This document shows, in pieces, positions 40,402 through 49,662 of a DNA stretch of 64,000 bases. The notes beneath the pieces are model-generated. The model saw only the letters and a program-made list of their open reading frames with translations, did not search any database and was not told the DNA's origin. The DNA lies in assembly GCA_017398595.1 (NCBI GenBank), contig JAFQFR010000014.1, positions 1 through 64,000 on the forward strand, given 5' to 3'. Position numbers and translations under genes: made by a program. This DNA is from Clostridia bacterium. GTDB taxonomy: Bacteria > Bacillota > Clostridia > Oscillospirales > CAG-272. How positions within the stretch are numbered: position 1 is the stretch's first letter; each line of letters starts with the position of its first letter.

Positions 40402-42993
40402 ATGAACAACCCCTTTGCACATTTTCGTCGATTTGCAGCGGTTTTGGGAGCGCTGGTGCTCGTAGCGGCAGCTTCGGGATGTAACACGCAGCCTCCCGTA
40501 CAGACAAGCGACGCGCCCGTGATGACTGCCGAGCCTGCGATCACGACAGCACCCGCGGTTACCACCGCACCCGCGATTACCACGGCACCCGCGGTTACGA
40601 CCGCACCAGTGGTTACGACTGCACCCGCGGTTACGACCGAACCCGCGGTTACGACCGAACCCGTAACCACTACAGAACCCGTGATCACTACAGCGCCTGC
40701 GGCTACTACTGCACCTGCAGTTACGACCACACCCGCGGCTACTACCGCCCCCGCGGTCACGACCGCACCCGCGCATGAGCACAGCTTCGGCGACCGGGAG
40801 ATCACCAAGACTGCCATACTGGAAACCGTCGGTGAGCGCGTGCAAAAATGCACGCATTGCAAAGAAACCATCACCGAAAGTTATTCGATCAATTCCCCGG
40901 AGTGCGGCATTGACGAGATCAGTGTCCACGGCACAGAGGACTACCGCATTTCTGCAAGCTACAACGCCGAAAATGTAACCTTTGTCATCCGTTGGAATCA
41001 GACTGCACCGACGTCTGTGGATCTGTATCTGACCGCAAACGGTAATACAGAACTGGTCAATGGTGAGGCTTACTGCGTTTCGCTCTCTCCGTCGGGTACA
41101 ACGTCCGTAAAGAGCTACGGCAGCCGAAAATTTGCAACCAGCAGCAAACTTGCAGGCATGCACCTCAGCGTATCGGATACCGCGATGACCTTGACAGTCC
41201 CCTACGCGGCAATGGGCACTGCCAAGAATACTTGCAAGCTCGCTTTCTATCCCGTCATCCAGGATGCAAGCGGCTCTTACAGTTACACGCAGATCAATCC
41301 GTTCGTCGTCAACAAGTATGCCGAAACATGGCTCTGTGTCAACAGCGACAACCGCATTTACTACAACGATACATACCAAAGCAGACACATTGAAAACTGG
41401 AAAAAGCCTTCGTTCAGCGAACCCGAAACCATGATCGCGGGCGTCATCAAAGAGTCTTCCGTGGAAGAAGCGATCATTGCCATCGCCATTGCCGAAAGCA
41501 AGGGCGCGACCGGCTATGACCTGCACATGAATTACCTGAACGACAAAGGTCTGCTCACCGCTGAAAATATCGAGCGCATTGCCACATCCACAAACCTGCC
41601 TATGCTGGCGCTGTTCTATGACAGTGACCAAACGCAGGAGACCCGCATGAACGGACTTTTGCTTGCCGTGCAATCGGGCGCTGCAGCCGTAGACTTGCAG
41701 GGCTATATGGGTTGGAGCGGCAGTTCCAAGAACACGCAGACAGAGGCCAACGTAAAATATTGGGAAAGCCTCGGCTATGACATGAGCTTTGTAAAGGCGT
41801 CTCCCGCCGAAACCATCCTGGATGCAGATGCCATTGCCAAGCAAAAAGCATTTATCGAAAAGGTACACGCCGCAGGCAGTCAAGTACTGATGTCCGCGCA
41901 TGTAAATACAATATTCAATGCAAAACAGGCACTGGCATTTGCAGAATTCAGTGCGGCAAGAGGCTTTGACTTTATCAAGATCGTAGGCGACGGACAGACC
42001 AAGATCGATGTACTGGAATGCGTAGAAGCCTGCAAGCTGTTCGGGGCAAGCGAAAAGCTGAAGGGTGTAAAGGTCAGCTTCCACTTGTCGGGCGGCGATT
42101 GTGTATACATCACCCGCGTGATCTGCCCCGTATTCTATGGCTCTTACATCGCCTTCTGCTATCCCGAGCTTACCTCGGGGCAGGATGCAAATCAGCTCGA
42201 TCTGGATATGGCGATAGAAGTATGCAGAGCGGCAAAAGATGCGTCTGCCGGCAAAGACCTTTCCGTCGAAGATGCCATTGCGCTGGTCGAAAAGTACAGC
42301 TCGCATGAGCAGCTTGTAAAACTGATCCGCAATTACCGCAGCAGCTCGGATACCGTCGGCTATATTTACGGAACCAACGCGGTGATGGAAGATCGCTGGA
42401 CGTTTGCCGAAAACAAGTATACCGTACAGCTTCGCGGCAATTCCAGCACGAACTCCTATACGACGAGAGCCTATGCATACGACAGCAGCAATACCGCAAG
42501 CGAGCAGTACATCTCTGCAACCGTGACCGCAGACTTTATTCCCTACGTCAGCGATACCCGACAGCCGAGGGCAGGTCTCTTCATCGGTACCGCGGAAAAC
42601 ATGCTGGCGTTCACCTATAACGCCGACACGAAGAAGCTCGCGCTTTGTTCGATCAAAGACGGCTGGGTCTTCGGAGCATCGAAGAACGACCCCTCCAAGG
42701 CGGATGCACTGCAAGATCTCGGTCTGTTTGAATCCCAGACCTATTCGACCGACATCGCTTCGGGCGGCAAGGTAAAAATGGCAATGCGTCTGACAGAAGG
42801 AGCATTGGAACTGTATTTCGCGGAGGGCGACGGTGAACTGCAAAAGGTAGCGACCATCGCCGCATCCGAAGTCAGCAAATATCTCACCGACAGCAACTGC
42901 TATGCCGGTGTAGTCTCGGAGATCTACATGGGCAGTGTTTCCGCAGGACGCGTAAACACCCTGACCTTCTCCGATGTAGCATACGAACAATAA
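40402..42993 (+). CDS. surface lipoprotein with type I dehydroquinase-like barrel
   Basis: An 863-residue protein. Lipobox VAAASGC (Cys27). About 36-124: some fifteen APAVTT-type hexapeptides, a probable stalk. About 125-155: HEHSFGDREITKTAI and KCTHCKET, a Cys-pair module seen in Clostridia surface proteins. About 160-330: beta-sandwich, possibly carbohydrate-binding. About 345-600: an alpha/beta barrel whose AGVIKESSVEEAI, LMSAHVNTI (His about 499) and FDFIKIVGDG (Lys about 525) strands match type I 3-dehydroquinate dehydratase, including the His and Schiff-base Lys; the usual Glu is unclear. About 640-863: second beta-sandwich (RAGLFIGTAENMLAFTYN). AGGAGG precedes the ATG. A shikimate role outside the cell is unlikely; a sugar- or aldehyde-directed reaction is an alternative. 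Confidence 0.8.
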   Translation: MNNPFAHFRRFAAVLGALVLVAAASGCNTQPPVQTSDAPVMTAEPAITTAPAVTTAPAITTAPAVTTAPVVTTAPAVTTEPAVTTEPVTTTEPVITTAPAATTAPAVTTTPAATTAPAVTTAPAHEHSFGDREITKTAILETVGERVQKCTHCKETITESYSINSPECGIDEISVHGTEDYRISASYNAENVTFVIRWNQTAPTSVDLYLTANGNTELVNGEAYCVSLSPSGTTSVKSYGSRKFATSSKLAGMHLSVSDTAMTLTVPYAAMGTAKNTCKLAFYPVIQDASGSYSYTQINPFVVNKYAETWLCVNSDNRIYYNDTYQSRHIENWKKPSFSEPETMIAGVIKESSVEEAIIAIAIAESKGATGYDLHMNYLNDKGLLTAENIERIATSTNLPMLALFYDSDQTQETRMNGLLLAVQSGAAAVDLQGYMGWSGSSKNTQTEANVKYWESLGYDMSFVKASPAETILDADAIAKQKAFIEKVHAAGSQVLMSAHVNTIFNAKQALAFAEFSAARGFDFIKIVGDGQTKIDVLECVEACKLFGASEKLKGVKVSFHLSGGDCVYITRVICPVFYGSYIAFCYPELTSGQDANQLDLDMAIEVCRAAKDASAGKDLSVEDAIALVEKYSSHEQLVKLIRNYRSSSDTVGYIYGTNAVMEDRWTFAENKYTVQLRGNSSTNSYTTRAYAYDSSNTASEQYISATVTADFIPYVSDTRQPRAGLFIGTAENMLAFTYNADTKKLALCSIKDGWVFGASKNDPSKADALQDLGLFESQTYSTDIASGGKVKMAMRLTEGALELYFAEGDGELQKVATIAASEVSKYLTDSNCYAGVVSEIYMGSVSAGRVNTLTFSDVAYEQ

Positions 42994-43001
42994 GCATACG
43001 C

Positions 43002-43036
43002 AAAAATGACCGCTTCAAAGAAGCGGTCATTTTTTT
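43002..43036. terminator. bidirectional terminator between convergent genes
   Basis: Stem AAAATGACCGCTT / AAGCGGTCATTTT with loop CAAAG and T-run. Confidence 0.92.
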
Positions 43037-44222
43037 ACAGCTTATCGTCAAAGTGGATTCTGAACTTATTCTCTCGCAGAATACCCTGCAAAGTGGGCAC
43101 ATCGACGTCGCGGGCGGGGATATTTTGGCGCAGTGCAAGCACGGCTGCGCGCGCTGCGACCTCGGCGGTCTGGCAGGCTACGGGGATCACGCGCACCGCA
43201 TCCCATGCATCACCGTGCGCAGAGATCACTCTGCCTGCGGCGTACAGGTTGGGGTACTCGGGTACATAGAGCGTGCCGTAGGGGATCTCAAACCAATAAC
43301 CCTTATGCCCGAAATAGGGCGACGTGCCGACCGAATCGGCATGCGGCTTGTACAGATCGTCCATCGTCAGCTCATACGCGCCGACAATATGGCGGATCAT
43401 GCGGAACTGCGGCATCATCGGCAGTGCGACGATCTCCTGTGCGCGCGGATCCTTTTGCTTGATCTCGTCGAGCAGCAACGTCTGTCCCTTGATGATGTAA
43501 TTCGTCACCTCATCACCTGTCACACCCGCATAATACGGAAAGCCCTCAGGATGTCCTTTGCCCGTCATGCCCGAGCCGCTGATATGCCAGCCGCGCACTT
43601 TGAGCATGTTATACTCTTTGCCGGGTGCGAAATCGGTGATATGCGAATAGTAGGACATATAGTTTTCGCCATCGCGGCAAGGCGCGCCCGCGCGGTGGAA
43701 CATGATGCAGGTACCCGTCGCGTCGATCAGCGCGCGACAGGCATAATACTCTCTGCCGCCCACCGTTTCGACCTCAACGCCGCGAACGGTCTTACCGTCC
43801 ATATCGGGGTAAGTCGCCAGCGCGTCATAGCGGATATCCGCACCCGCTTCGAGCAGCATCTCATTCAAAACCAGCGACATGACCGTGGGCGAGAAGTGCG
43901 TGACACAGCGATCGGTCGTCTCCTGCTCCCAAACGCCTTCTTCCTGCCAGCATGCCGGCAAGCGATGCATACAATGCTTGATCGTGCGGCGCAGGATCTC
44001 CTCGGAAACGCCCGAAATCAGCTTTTTGCCCTCGGCATTGCAGAGCGGCTCCCACCAGTTGATCAGACCGATGGTGGCAAGTCCGCCGAGTGCCGCCGTT
44101 TTTTCGAGCAGCAGTGTTTTTGCGCCGCTGCGCGCCGCCGTGACCGCCGCTGCTACACCCGCAACGCCGCCGCCGACAACCACAATATCATATTCTTTTT
44201 TCAATACAAAAGTGCGTTCCAT
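43035..44222 (-). CDS. FAD-dependent oxidoreductase
   Basis: A 395-residue flavoprotein. The N-terminal dinucleotide-binding motif is DIVVVGGGVAGVAAAVTAARSG with LLLEKTAALGG after it, and the closing GxxAPxxG-like region appears as PNLYAAGRVISAHGDAWDAVRVIP. It matches the FAD_oxidored family of cytoplasmic enzymes with unassigned substrates, some linked to glycan use. Its ATG is 6 bp after the stop of the secreted C39-like gene, with the GGAG inside that gene's end, so the two are co-transcribed. No signal peptide. The reaction is unknown. Confidence 0.88.
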   Translation of the reverse strand: MERTFVLKKEYDIVVVGGGVAGVAAAVTAARSGAKTLLLEKTAALGGLATIGLINWWEPLCNAEGKKLISGVSEEILRRTIKHCMHRLPACWQEEGVWEQETTDRCVTHFSPTVMSLVLNEMLLEAGADIRYDALATYPDMDGKTVRGVEVETVGGREYYACRALIDATGTCIMFHRAGAPCRDGENYMSYYSHITDFAPGKEYNMLKVRGWHISGSGMTGKGHPEGFPYYAGVTGDEVTNYIIKGQTLLLDEIKQKDPRAQEIVALPMMPQFRMIRHIVGAYELTMDDLYKPHADSVGTSPYFGHKGYWFEIPYGTLYVPEYPNLYAAGRVISAHGDAWDAVRVIPVACQTAEVAARAAVLALRQNIPARDVDVPTLQGILRENKFRIHFDDKL

Positions 44223-44228
44223 GCTGCA

Positions 44229-45659
44229 TTACTCCACAATATCAAAATAAATCATCGAAACGAAATTGGAATACCGATAGCGCATCGTCACATAGGAAAT
44301 GGACTTTTCAAACAGCACGTCCTCGCCATCCTTGCTGCCGTGCAGTCCCGACGGATCGCTGATCTTAAACCGATAGTCGTTCGGATCCGCAGCCGTGGGA
44401 TTGATACACTCGGTCACTACGATATAGTGTGAACCGTTGTAGGAGTTCTTCATGGAAACGATCACACCCTCGGGATGTTGATCCAAGGTTTCCTTGAGTC
44501 GCTTCTTGCTCACGCCGTAGGTCTGCGTATAGGTGATCGGCTGACCGTACAGCGTAAAATTGGCGGTGATGACGCGCAGATTCATCAAAATGGGGTTGTA
44601 ATACAAAGTACCTTTCGATTCCGTCAGTCCGCGGTTTCCCGTGTTGGCAAGTGCCACGGTATAGGGATCTGCCTCGAGATCGCCGTCCGCCTCAAAGCGG
44701 AAGTCATACCCTTTTTCATAGCGCGCGCCGAGATTGCGCAGCACGATTGCGACCGCGGTGATCGCGCAGCCCTCGTCCATCCAGTCCATTCCGCGGTTAA
44801 AACCGTTGATGATAAAACGCTTGTACGAACCCGAATAGAAGTAAACATCCGTCAGATCCGCAGCATGCCAGCCCCCGTCATAGGCAAGATGCTGGCTGTA
44901 CCAGGTTGGCGCATCCTCGTCTACGACCGTAACATCGATGCTTGCACAAAGATCGTTGATCGTGGCAGTCACGGTTGCCGTTCCCGCCGACAGTGCGCAA
45001 AAAGTGCCGTCATCATCGATCATCACGATGCTTTCATCGCTGGACGACCAGGTGACGAAATTGCGCATATACGCGGGCGTAACCACCGCGTACACCGCGC
45101 TGACGCTGTTGACGCGGACCTCGTCCGTAACGGTTTTCAGCGTAAAGTTGGAGAGCGGTACTGCCTCCAGATCCCAAAGCTGTGTTGCCTCACCGCTGTA
45201 GGTCTCCGTCGTCACCAGCCGCATGCGATAGAGCGCCTGTTTTTCGGTGGTGCCGAGCACATTGCCCTCCGCCGTGGAGATCACATAACCGTTTCCGTCA
45301 TTGCTGATGCGGAAATACGAGCCGCTTGTCAGTTCTTCCGACTTGCAAATACGCGTGCCCGCCGCACTGTCCGAAACGTAGAAAGCGTATTTGCCCGATT
45401 CACTCTGCGGATACAGCAAATACGTTCCGTCCTCCTGTTGAATGAGAAGAATGTTCTCCCCTTCCTCACCGCTGTACTTCGCCGTGTAAGCATAGCCGTC
45501 CTTGGCATAGGCAAAGTCGAACGCATTCAGATAGGTACCGTCCGCTTGATTTTTAATTGTATAGATACCGCTGGCGAGCTCCTCCTCCGCGTGCACCGCA
45601 CAAAGCAGTGCCGCCGAAAGGATGCAAACGGCAAAGAAAAACATGTATATTCTTTTCAA
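44229..45659 (-). CDS. secreted protein with trefoil-like, Ig-like and C39-like peptidase domains
   Basis: A 476-residue protein. The start is taken as TTG at 45659 (translation MKRIYMFFFAVCILSA), a few bases after GAGG; longer readings would cross the promoter. The signal peptide ends near VHAEE. About 25-165: beta-trefoil-like repeats (SGIYTIKNQADGTYLNA; LLIQQEDGTYLLYP; SYFRISNDGNGYVIS). About 175-255: Big_2-type domain (FVTWSSSDESIVMIDDDG). About 275-476: cysteine-peptidase C39-like domain with the nucleophile in DEGCAITAVAIVLRNLG, His in GSHYIVVTE and Asp in KISDPSG. It probably acts on peptides at the cell surface. Confidence 0.83.
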   Translation of the reverse strand: MKRIYMFFFAVCILSAALLCAVHAEEELASGIYTIKNQADGTYLNAFDFAYAKDGYAYTAKYSGEEGENILLIQQEDGTYLLYPQSESGKYAFYVSDSAAGTRICKSEELTSGSYFRISNDGNGYVISTAEGNVLGTTEKQALYRMRLVTTETYSGEATQLWDLEAVPLSNFTLKTVTDEVRVNSVSAVYAVVTPAYMRNFVTWSSSDESIVMIDDDGTFCALSAGTATVTATINDLCASIDVTVVDEDAPTWYSQHLAYDGGWHAADLTDVYFYSGSYKRFIINGFNRGMDWMDEGCAITAVAIVLRNLGARYEKGYDFRFEADGDLEADPYTVALANTGNRGLTESKGTLYYNPILMNLRVITANFTLYGQPITYTQTYGVSKKRLKETLDQHPEGVIVSMKNSYNGSHYIVVTECINPTAADPNDYRFKISDPSGLHGSKDGEDVLFEKSISYVTMRYRYSNFVSMIYFDIVE

Positions 45660-45673
45660 AACATACCTCACAA

Positions 45674-45731
45674 AAAATAGCCATGTCATAACAGACATGG
45701 CTATTTTAGCACATTTCGGCAGGCTTGTCAA
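45674..45731 (-). promoter_or_regulatory. promoter with 14-bp palindrome covering -10 and transcript start
   Basis: Minus strand TTGACA (45726-45731), 17 bp, TAAAAT (45703-45708). The palindrome AAAATAGCCATGTC-N6-GACATGGCTATTTT (45674-45707) begins in the -10 box. Transcripts would therefore begin inside a strong hairpin followed by TTTTTTG and the ribosome site. It could be a repressor operator, a 5' mRNA-stabilising stem, or an abortive terminator. Confidence 0.82.
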
Positions 45732-45809
45732 CTTTACCAAAAAGGATTGTAATATGTGCAAGCTTTTGTAATATATGAAAGCTTTTAATTTTAGTCCGCG
45801 AATATAACC

Positions 45810-45837
45810 CCGAGCCTTGTGACAAGGCTCGGTTTTT
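45810..45837. terminator. hairpin after the deacetylase gene
   Basis: Stem CCGAGCCTTG / CAAGGCTCGG with loop TGA, 6 bp past the stop. The T-run is on the plus strand only. The stem core is the same as in the terminator at 47015-47043 on the other side of the gene. Confidence 0.65.
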
Positions 45838-45842
45838 CGCTT

Positions 45843-46937
45843 TTATTTTTTACACAAGTATCCAAGCAATTCTTTGTCGGTCGTCTCATCGTTGACGTTC
45901 ATTCTGCCGAGTAAGAACAGAGATTCGGGATCGCCGACCACGACCAGATTCCGATGCCCGGAGTTTGTCGTGAGCGTGATGCGGTATCCCCGCTCCCGCA
46001 GAACGGCCTCCGCCCAGCGGTGATACGCCCCGCCGGGATAGGAGAACACGGTATATTCCGCAACACCTGCATCCGTTAAAGCGTTTTCCGCCAAAGCACA
46101 ATCTGCGGCAAACATCTGCTTGTAGGCGGATTCGCTCTCCGATTGCAGCGGCAGTACATCGCCCCTTTTCTCGCTGTTGCCGTATCCCCGAATGTGCAAA
46201 TCGTAGGTATGCGGCTGTATCTGCACAAGCGACGATGCTTCCATGCGCGCGATCTCCGCCGCGTTCATGGTGCTGAGCGCATCTTCATTCGGGTCGGGTT
46301 CAATACCATCGGCGCGGATCATACTGCCGATCACAAACACCGTGATGGGGATATTCAGCTCAGTGATGATCGGAAGTACGTTTTTATAATTACTGTAGTA
46401 ACCGTCGTCAAAGGTGATGCACACAGGCTTTTCCGGCAAGGGCGCAGCGCCGTCCACATACTCGACCAATTGCGCAAAGGTCACGGGCGTATACCCGTTC
46501 TCGGACAAGAACTCCATCTTGTCGCGAAAATTTTCTGCCGATATGGACCATGTTCCGCCCGCATAGGTCTTTACATCGTGAAACATCAGGATCGGTACCA
46601 TCACCGATTCGGGTTCCGGCTTTGTCGATTCGGTCAGTACCGCCGTGGTGGATCCGATCGGTTCCGTAAATGTCACTTCGGTCGCCTTCGCTTCGGTCAC
46701 TTCTGCTTCGGTGACTGTAAGCGCCGTTGATGGGACCGCTTCGGTTGCCATCCGAACGGTTGCGATCGGTTCGACCGCCGCAGGCACCGTCTGCTTCGGT
46801 TCATCCGCGGCAAACTTCACGGTGACGATCTCGGTAGTTTCGGGCGGCAGCTCGGTATTTACCGATCCGACCTCGGCGCATCCCGTAAACGCAATACCGA
46901 GCAGGCAAATCAGTAGTAAAAATTTTAAGAATCTCAT
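45843..46937 (-). CDS. polysaccharide deacetylase lipoprotein (NodB domain)
   Basis: A 364-residue protein with lipobox AFTGC (Cys20), a Thr/Val/Glu-rich linker (about 28-108) with TEAKATEVTFTE-type repeats, and a carbohydrate esterase 4 domain (about 112-364). Catalytic motifs are visible: MFHDV at the start, the metal and base Asp pair in ITFDDGYYSNYKNVLP, QIQPHTYDLH, and FSYPGGAYHRWAE. Such enzymes remove N-acetyl groups from peptidoglycan or other surface glycans. AAGGGG precedes the ATG. Monocistronic with its own promoter. Confidence 0.92.
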   Translation of the reverse strand: MRFLKFLLLICLLGIAFTGCAEVGSVNTELPPETTEIVTVKFAADEPKQTVPAAVEPIATVRMATEAVPSTALTVTEAEVTEAKATEVTFTEPIGSTTAVLTESTKPEPESVMVPILMFHDVKTYAGGTWSISAENFRDKMEFLSENGYTPVTFAQLVEYVDGAAPLPEKPVCITFDDGYYSNYKNVLPIITELNIPITVFVIGSMIRADGIEPDPNEDALSTMNAAEIARMEASSLVQIQPHTYDLHIRGYGNSEKRGDVLPLQSESESAYKQMFAADCALAENALTDAGVAEYTVFSYPGGAYHRWAEAVLRERGYRITLTTNSGHRNLVVVGDPESLFLLGRMNVNDETTDKELLGYLCKK

Positions 46938-46978
46938 TTTCTACCCCTTGGCATAAAAAACTCAACGATTACAATTTC

Positions 46979-47007
46979 AGTATATAGTATTCTCCGTTTT
47001 ATGTCAA
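46979..47007 (-). promoter_or_regulatory. promoter of the deacetylase gene
   Basis: Minus strand TTGACA (47002-47007), 17 bp, TATACT (46979-46984), lying 7 bp after the galT terminator. Confidence 0.88.
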
Positions 47008-47014
47008 TCAAAAC

Positions 47015-47043
47015 AAAACCGAGCCTTTCCAAGGCTCGGTTTT
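47015..47043 (-). terminator. terminator of galM-galT
   Basis: Stem AAAACCGAGCCTT / AAGGCTCGGTTTT with loop TCC, followed on the minus strand by GTTTTG. Confidence 0.88.
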
Positions 47044-47050
47044 GCTGAAA

Positions 47051-48550
47051 TTACTGGTTGTTGACGTATGTAACGAAGCGATCGAATGCTTCTCTGCCTT
47101 CTTCGGTGCACTTGTAAACGCCTGCGTGTACAAGCACTTGGGCAAAGACCTTACCGATCTCTCTTTCGACAACCTCGTCGATATTTTCCTCGGTAACTGT
47201 CTGCTCCTTCATAAAGGCATATGCCCAATCGGCATGCTTTGCGAGCGTTTCATCCTTGTAGAGATCTGCACCCGAAAGGATCGCCTTCTTGAGCTGATCC
47301 ATCTCGTTTTTCAGTCTCGAGGGCAGAACGGCAAGTCCCATGACCTCGATCAGACCGATGTTTTCCTTCTTGATGTGGTGCAGTTCGGGATGCGGATGGT
47401 AAACGCCGAGCGGATACTCCTCGGTGGTGATGTTGTTGCGCAGCACCAGATCCAGCTCATACTTGTCGCCGCGGCGGCGCGCGATGGGCGTGATGGTGTT
47501 GTGCGGCTCACCGTTGGTCTCGGCAAAAACGAATGCGTCTGCATCGGTATAGCCGCGCCATGCATCAAGGATCTTGGACGCAAGCTCGATGATGCGCTCG
47601 CGGTCGAGACCGCAGAGACGAATCGTGGAAAGCGGCCACTTCACGATGCCCGCCTCGACATCCTCAAAGCCCTTGAAGGTGAGCGCCTTCTCGATCGGCG
47701 CTTTGGTCATGGCGAACTCGTATTTACCGCCCTGGAAATGGTCGTGGCTGAGAATGGAGCCGCCGACGATGGGCAGATCGGCGTTGGAGCCGAGGAAGTA
47801 GTGCGGGAACAGCGTTACGAAGTCGAGCAGCTTGCCGAATGCGGCGCGGTCGATCTTCATAGGCGTGTGCTCGCCGTTGAATGCGATGCAGTGCTCATTG
47901 TAGTACACATAAGGAGAATACTGCATGTACCACTGCGAATTGTTGATGGTGATCGGGATGGTACGGTGGTTCTGACGCGCTGCGGCGTTCAGATGACCTG
48001 CGTATCCCTCATTTTCATGGCAAAGCGCACACTTCGGATAGGAGCTCTTTGCCGCATTGCGTGCTGCGGCGATCGCCTTGGGATCCTTTTCGGGCTTGGA
48101 CAGGTTGATGGTGATGTCCAGATCGCCGAACTCGCTTGCATATACCCAGCGCAGATCCTTCTTCACGCGGTAGGTGCGGATATAGTCGGTATCGCGGCTG
48201 AGCTTGTAGTAATAGTCGGTCGCCGCCTCGGGAGACTCGCTGTACAGCGCGGTGAACATGTCGATAACTTCATGCGGTGCGGGCGTGAGCAGACCCATCA
48301 GCTTGGTATCGAACAGGTCGCGGTACGCGGTGGTGTTGTCCTCGATCAGACCGTTTGCCGCCGCATAATCAAGCAGCTCGGCAAGCGTTTCTTCGAGATC
48401 CACATCCGAAAAATTCGTGGTCGGCTCGACATACTCGCGGATGTTCAGCGCCTCCAGGATACGGTTGGTCGCCCATACGTGATCCACGGGCGAAATGAGA
48501 AAGTGCTCCTCAGCGTAGGTGATCAGTTTCTTGATGCTGTCGTAAATCAT
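47051..48550 (-). CDS. galT: UDP-glucose--hexose-1-phosphate uridylyltransferase, Firmicutes type
   Basis: A 499-residue enzyme of the long GalT class found in Bacillota, exchanging UMP between UDP-glucose and galactose-1-phosphate in the Leloir pathway. Recognisable segments are FLISPVDHVWATNRIL at the start, CALCHENEGYAGHLNAAARQNHRTIP, YNEHCIAFNGEHTPMKIDR, and GGSILSHDHFQGGKYEFAM, which holds the catalytic His-x-His region. It lies 9 bp after galM. No galK or galE lies in the window, so the rest of the pathway must be elsewhere. Confidence 0.96.
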   Translation of the reverse strand: MIYDSIKKLITYAEEHFLISPVDHVWATNRILEALNIREYVEPTTNFSDVDLEETLAELLDYAAANGLIEDNTTAYRDLFDTKLMGLLTPAPHEVIDMFTALYSESPEAATDYYYKLSRDTDYIRTYRVKKDLRWVYASEFGDLDITINLSKPEKDPKAIAAARNAAKSSYPKCALCHENEGYAGHLNAAARQNHRTIPITINNSQWYMQYSPYVYYNEHCIAFNGEHTPMKIDRAAFGKLLDFVTLFPHYFLGSNADLPIVGGSILSHDHFQGGKYEFAMTKAPIEKALTFKGFEDVEAGIVKWPLSTIRLCGLDRERIIELASKILDAWRGYTDADAFVFAETNGEPHNTITPIARRRGDKYELDLVLRNNITTEEYPLGVYHPHPELHHIKKENIGLIEVMGLAVLPSRLKNEMDQLKKAILSGADLYKDETLAKHADWAYAFMKEQTVTEENIDEVVEREIGKVFAQVLVHAGVYKCTEEGREAFDRFVTYVNNQ

Positions 48551-48559
48551 GGCTACCTC

Positions 48560-49579
48560 TTATTTCAGTTTATATGCGGTGATGTGATGATAGGTCTGAC
48601 CGGGATTGAGTCTTGCCTCGCCGTGCGACGGGCTGTCGGGCTCGTACTGCGTCTCAAACGCAACCGACATATTCTGTCTTCTCTGTACGCCCTTGAAGGC
48701 AGGGCCGTCTGCACCGATCGCAGAATAGATCTGCATGCAGGGCATGGTGGTGAGAATGGTCATTTCGCGCTCTGCGGTACGGCAAACAGCCGCTACGGTC
48801 AGCGCATTGCCCGCGAGCGTCTCCTTGACCTTGCCGTTCAGAACAAAGTTGTTGTCATAGCCGACGATGCCGAGGCCGGTGTTCTCATGGTCTCTGCCGA
48901 GCGCCTTCTCGGTGCGGAAATCAAACGCCGTGCCGGTAACATCCAATCTCTTGCCCGTAGGCAGAAGCGTCTTTGCATCCACATCGGTCACTTCGTCGCA
49001 GTGGATCGTGAGCATGTGGTCACGATTGTCGCCGTTTTCGATGCCGTGGAGATTGAAATATGCGTGGTTCGTAAGGTTCACATATGTAGGCTTATCGGTG
49101 GTCGCCTTGTAGTCGATGAGCAGTGCGCCGTCTACGATCGCGTAGGTCACCTGCACGCGCAGGTTTCCGGGATACCCCTCGTCACCGTCGGGCGAGGTCA
49201 TCGTGCATACGAGCTTGGGTGCGCCGCACTTATCACAAGTGCCCTCTTCGATCTCCCAAAGATATTTATCAAAGCCGACATTGCCGCCGTGCAGATGTGC
49301 TTCTCCATTGTTGCGTGCGATCGGGTAATCCACGCCGTCCAGCGTGATCTTGCCGCCGCCGATACGGTTTGCATATCTGCCGACGATCGCGCCGTGATAG
49401 CCGCCCGTAGTTCTGTAGGTATCGAGGGAATCATAGCCGCAGACGATGTCAGTGCCCTTGTGCAGCAGCTTCTGCAGGGTCGCACCGTAGCTCAGCACAG
49501 TCGCGCTGAGATCGCCGCTCTCAATTGTATACGCATACACTTCTCTGCCGTCTGGCATGGTGCCGAAAAGAGTTTTCAT
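48560..49579 (-). CDS. galM: aldose 1-epimerase (mutarotase)
   Basis: A 339-residue cytoplasmic enzyme interconverting alpha and beta anomers of galactose or glucose. Family segments include GATLQKLLHKGTDIVCGYDS, GRYANRIGGG with GEAHLHGG (substrate His), NLTNHAYFNLHG (catalytic His) and the late FETQYEPDSPSH region with the catalytic Glu. GGAGG precedes the ATG. First gene of the galM-galT operon. Confidence 0.96.
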   Translation of the reverse strand: MKTLFGTMPDGREVYAYTIESGDLSATVLSYGATLQKLLHKGTDIVCGYDSLDTYRTTGGYHGAIVGRYANRIGGGKITLDGVDYPIARNNGEAHLHGGNVGFDKYLWEIEEGTCDKCGAPKLVCTMTSPDGDEGYPGNLRVQVTYAIVDGALLIDYKATTDKPTYVNLTNHAYFNLHGIENGDNRDHMLTIHCDEVTDVDAKTLLPTGKRLDVTGTAFDFRTEKALGRDHENTGLGIVGYDNNFVLNGKVKETLAGNALTVAAVCRTAEREMTILTTMPCMQIYSAIGADGPAFKGVQRRQNMSVAFETQYEPDSPSHGEARLNPGQTYHHITAYKLK

Positions 49580-49612
49580 ACTGTATCCTCCAAAGCATTT
49601 TTATCTAATCTA

Positions 49613-49641
49613 ATGATAGTACAGTCAAAAAGCAAAGTCAA
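49613..49641 (-). promoter_or_regulatory. promoter of galM-galT
   Basis: Minus strand TTGACT (49636-49641), 17 bp, TATCAT (49613-49618). Just upstream, AGAAAACGCTTGAT (49646-49659) resembles a LacI/CcpA-family operator with a central CG, weakly. Confidence 0.78.
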
Positions 49642-49662
49642 TGTAGAAAACGCTTGATTTTT

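Noticed and set aside
40520-40775. Regularly spaced repeats that could suggest a CRISPR array
   Set aside because: The 18-base units are in frame and encode APAVTT-type hexapeptides with synonymous variation; there are no spacers and no cas genes.
47042-49657. 871-codon open frame on the plus strand
   Set aside because: It lies antisense to galT and galM, whose protein families are certain. Like the long frames opposite feoB (18553-20688) and the first ABC subunits, it is a codon-bias shadow with no ribosome site.
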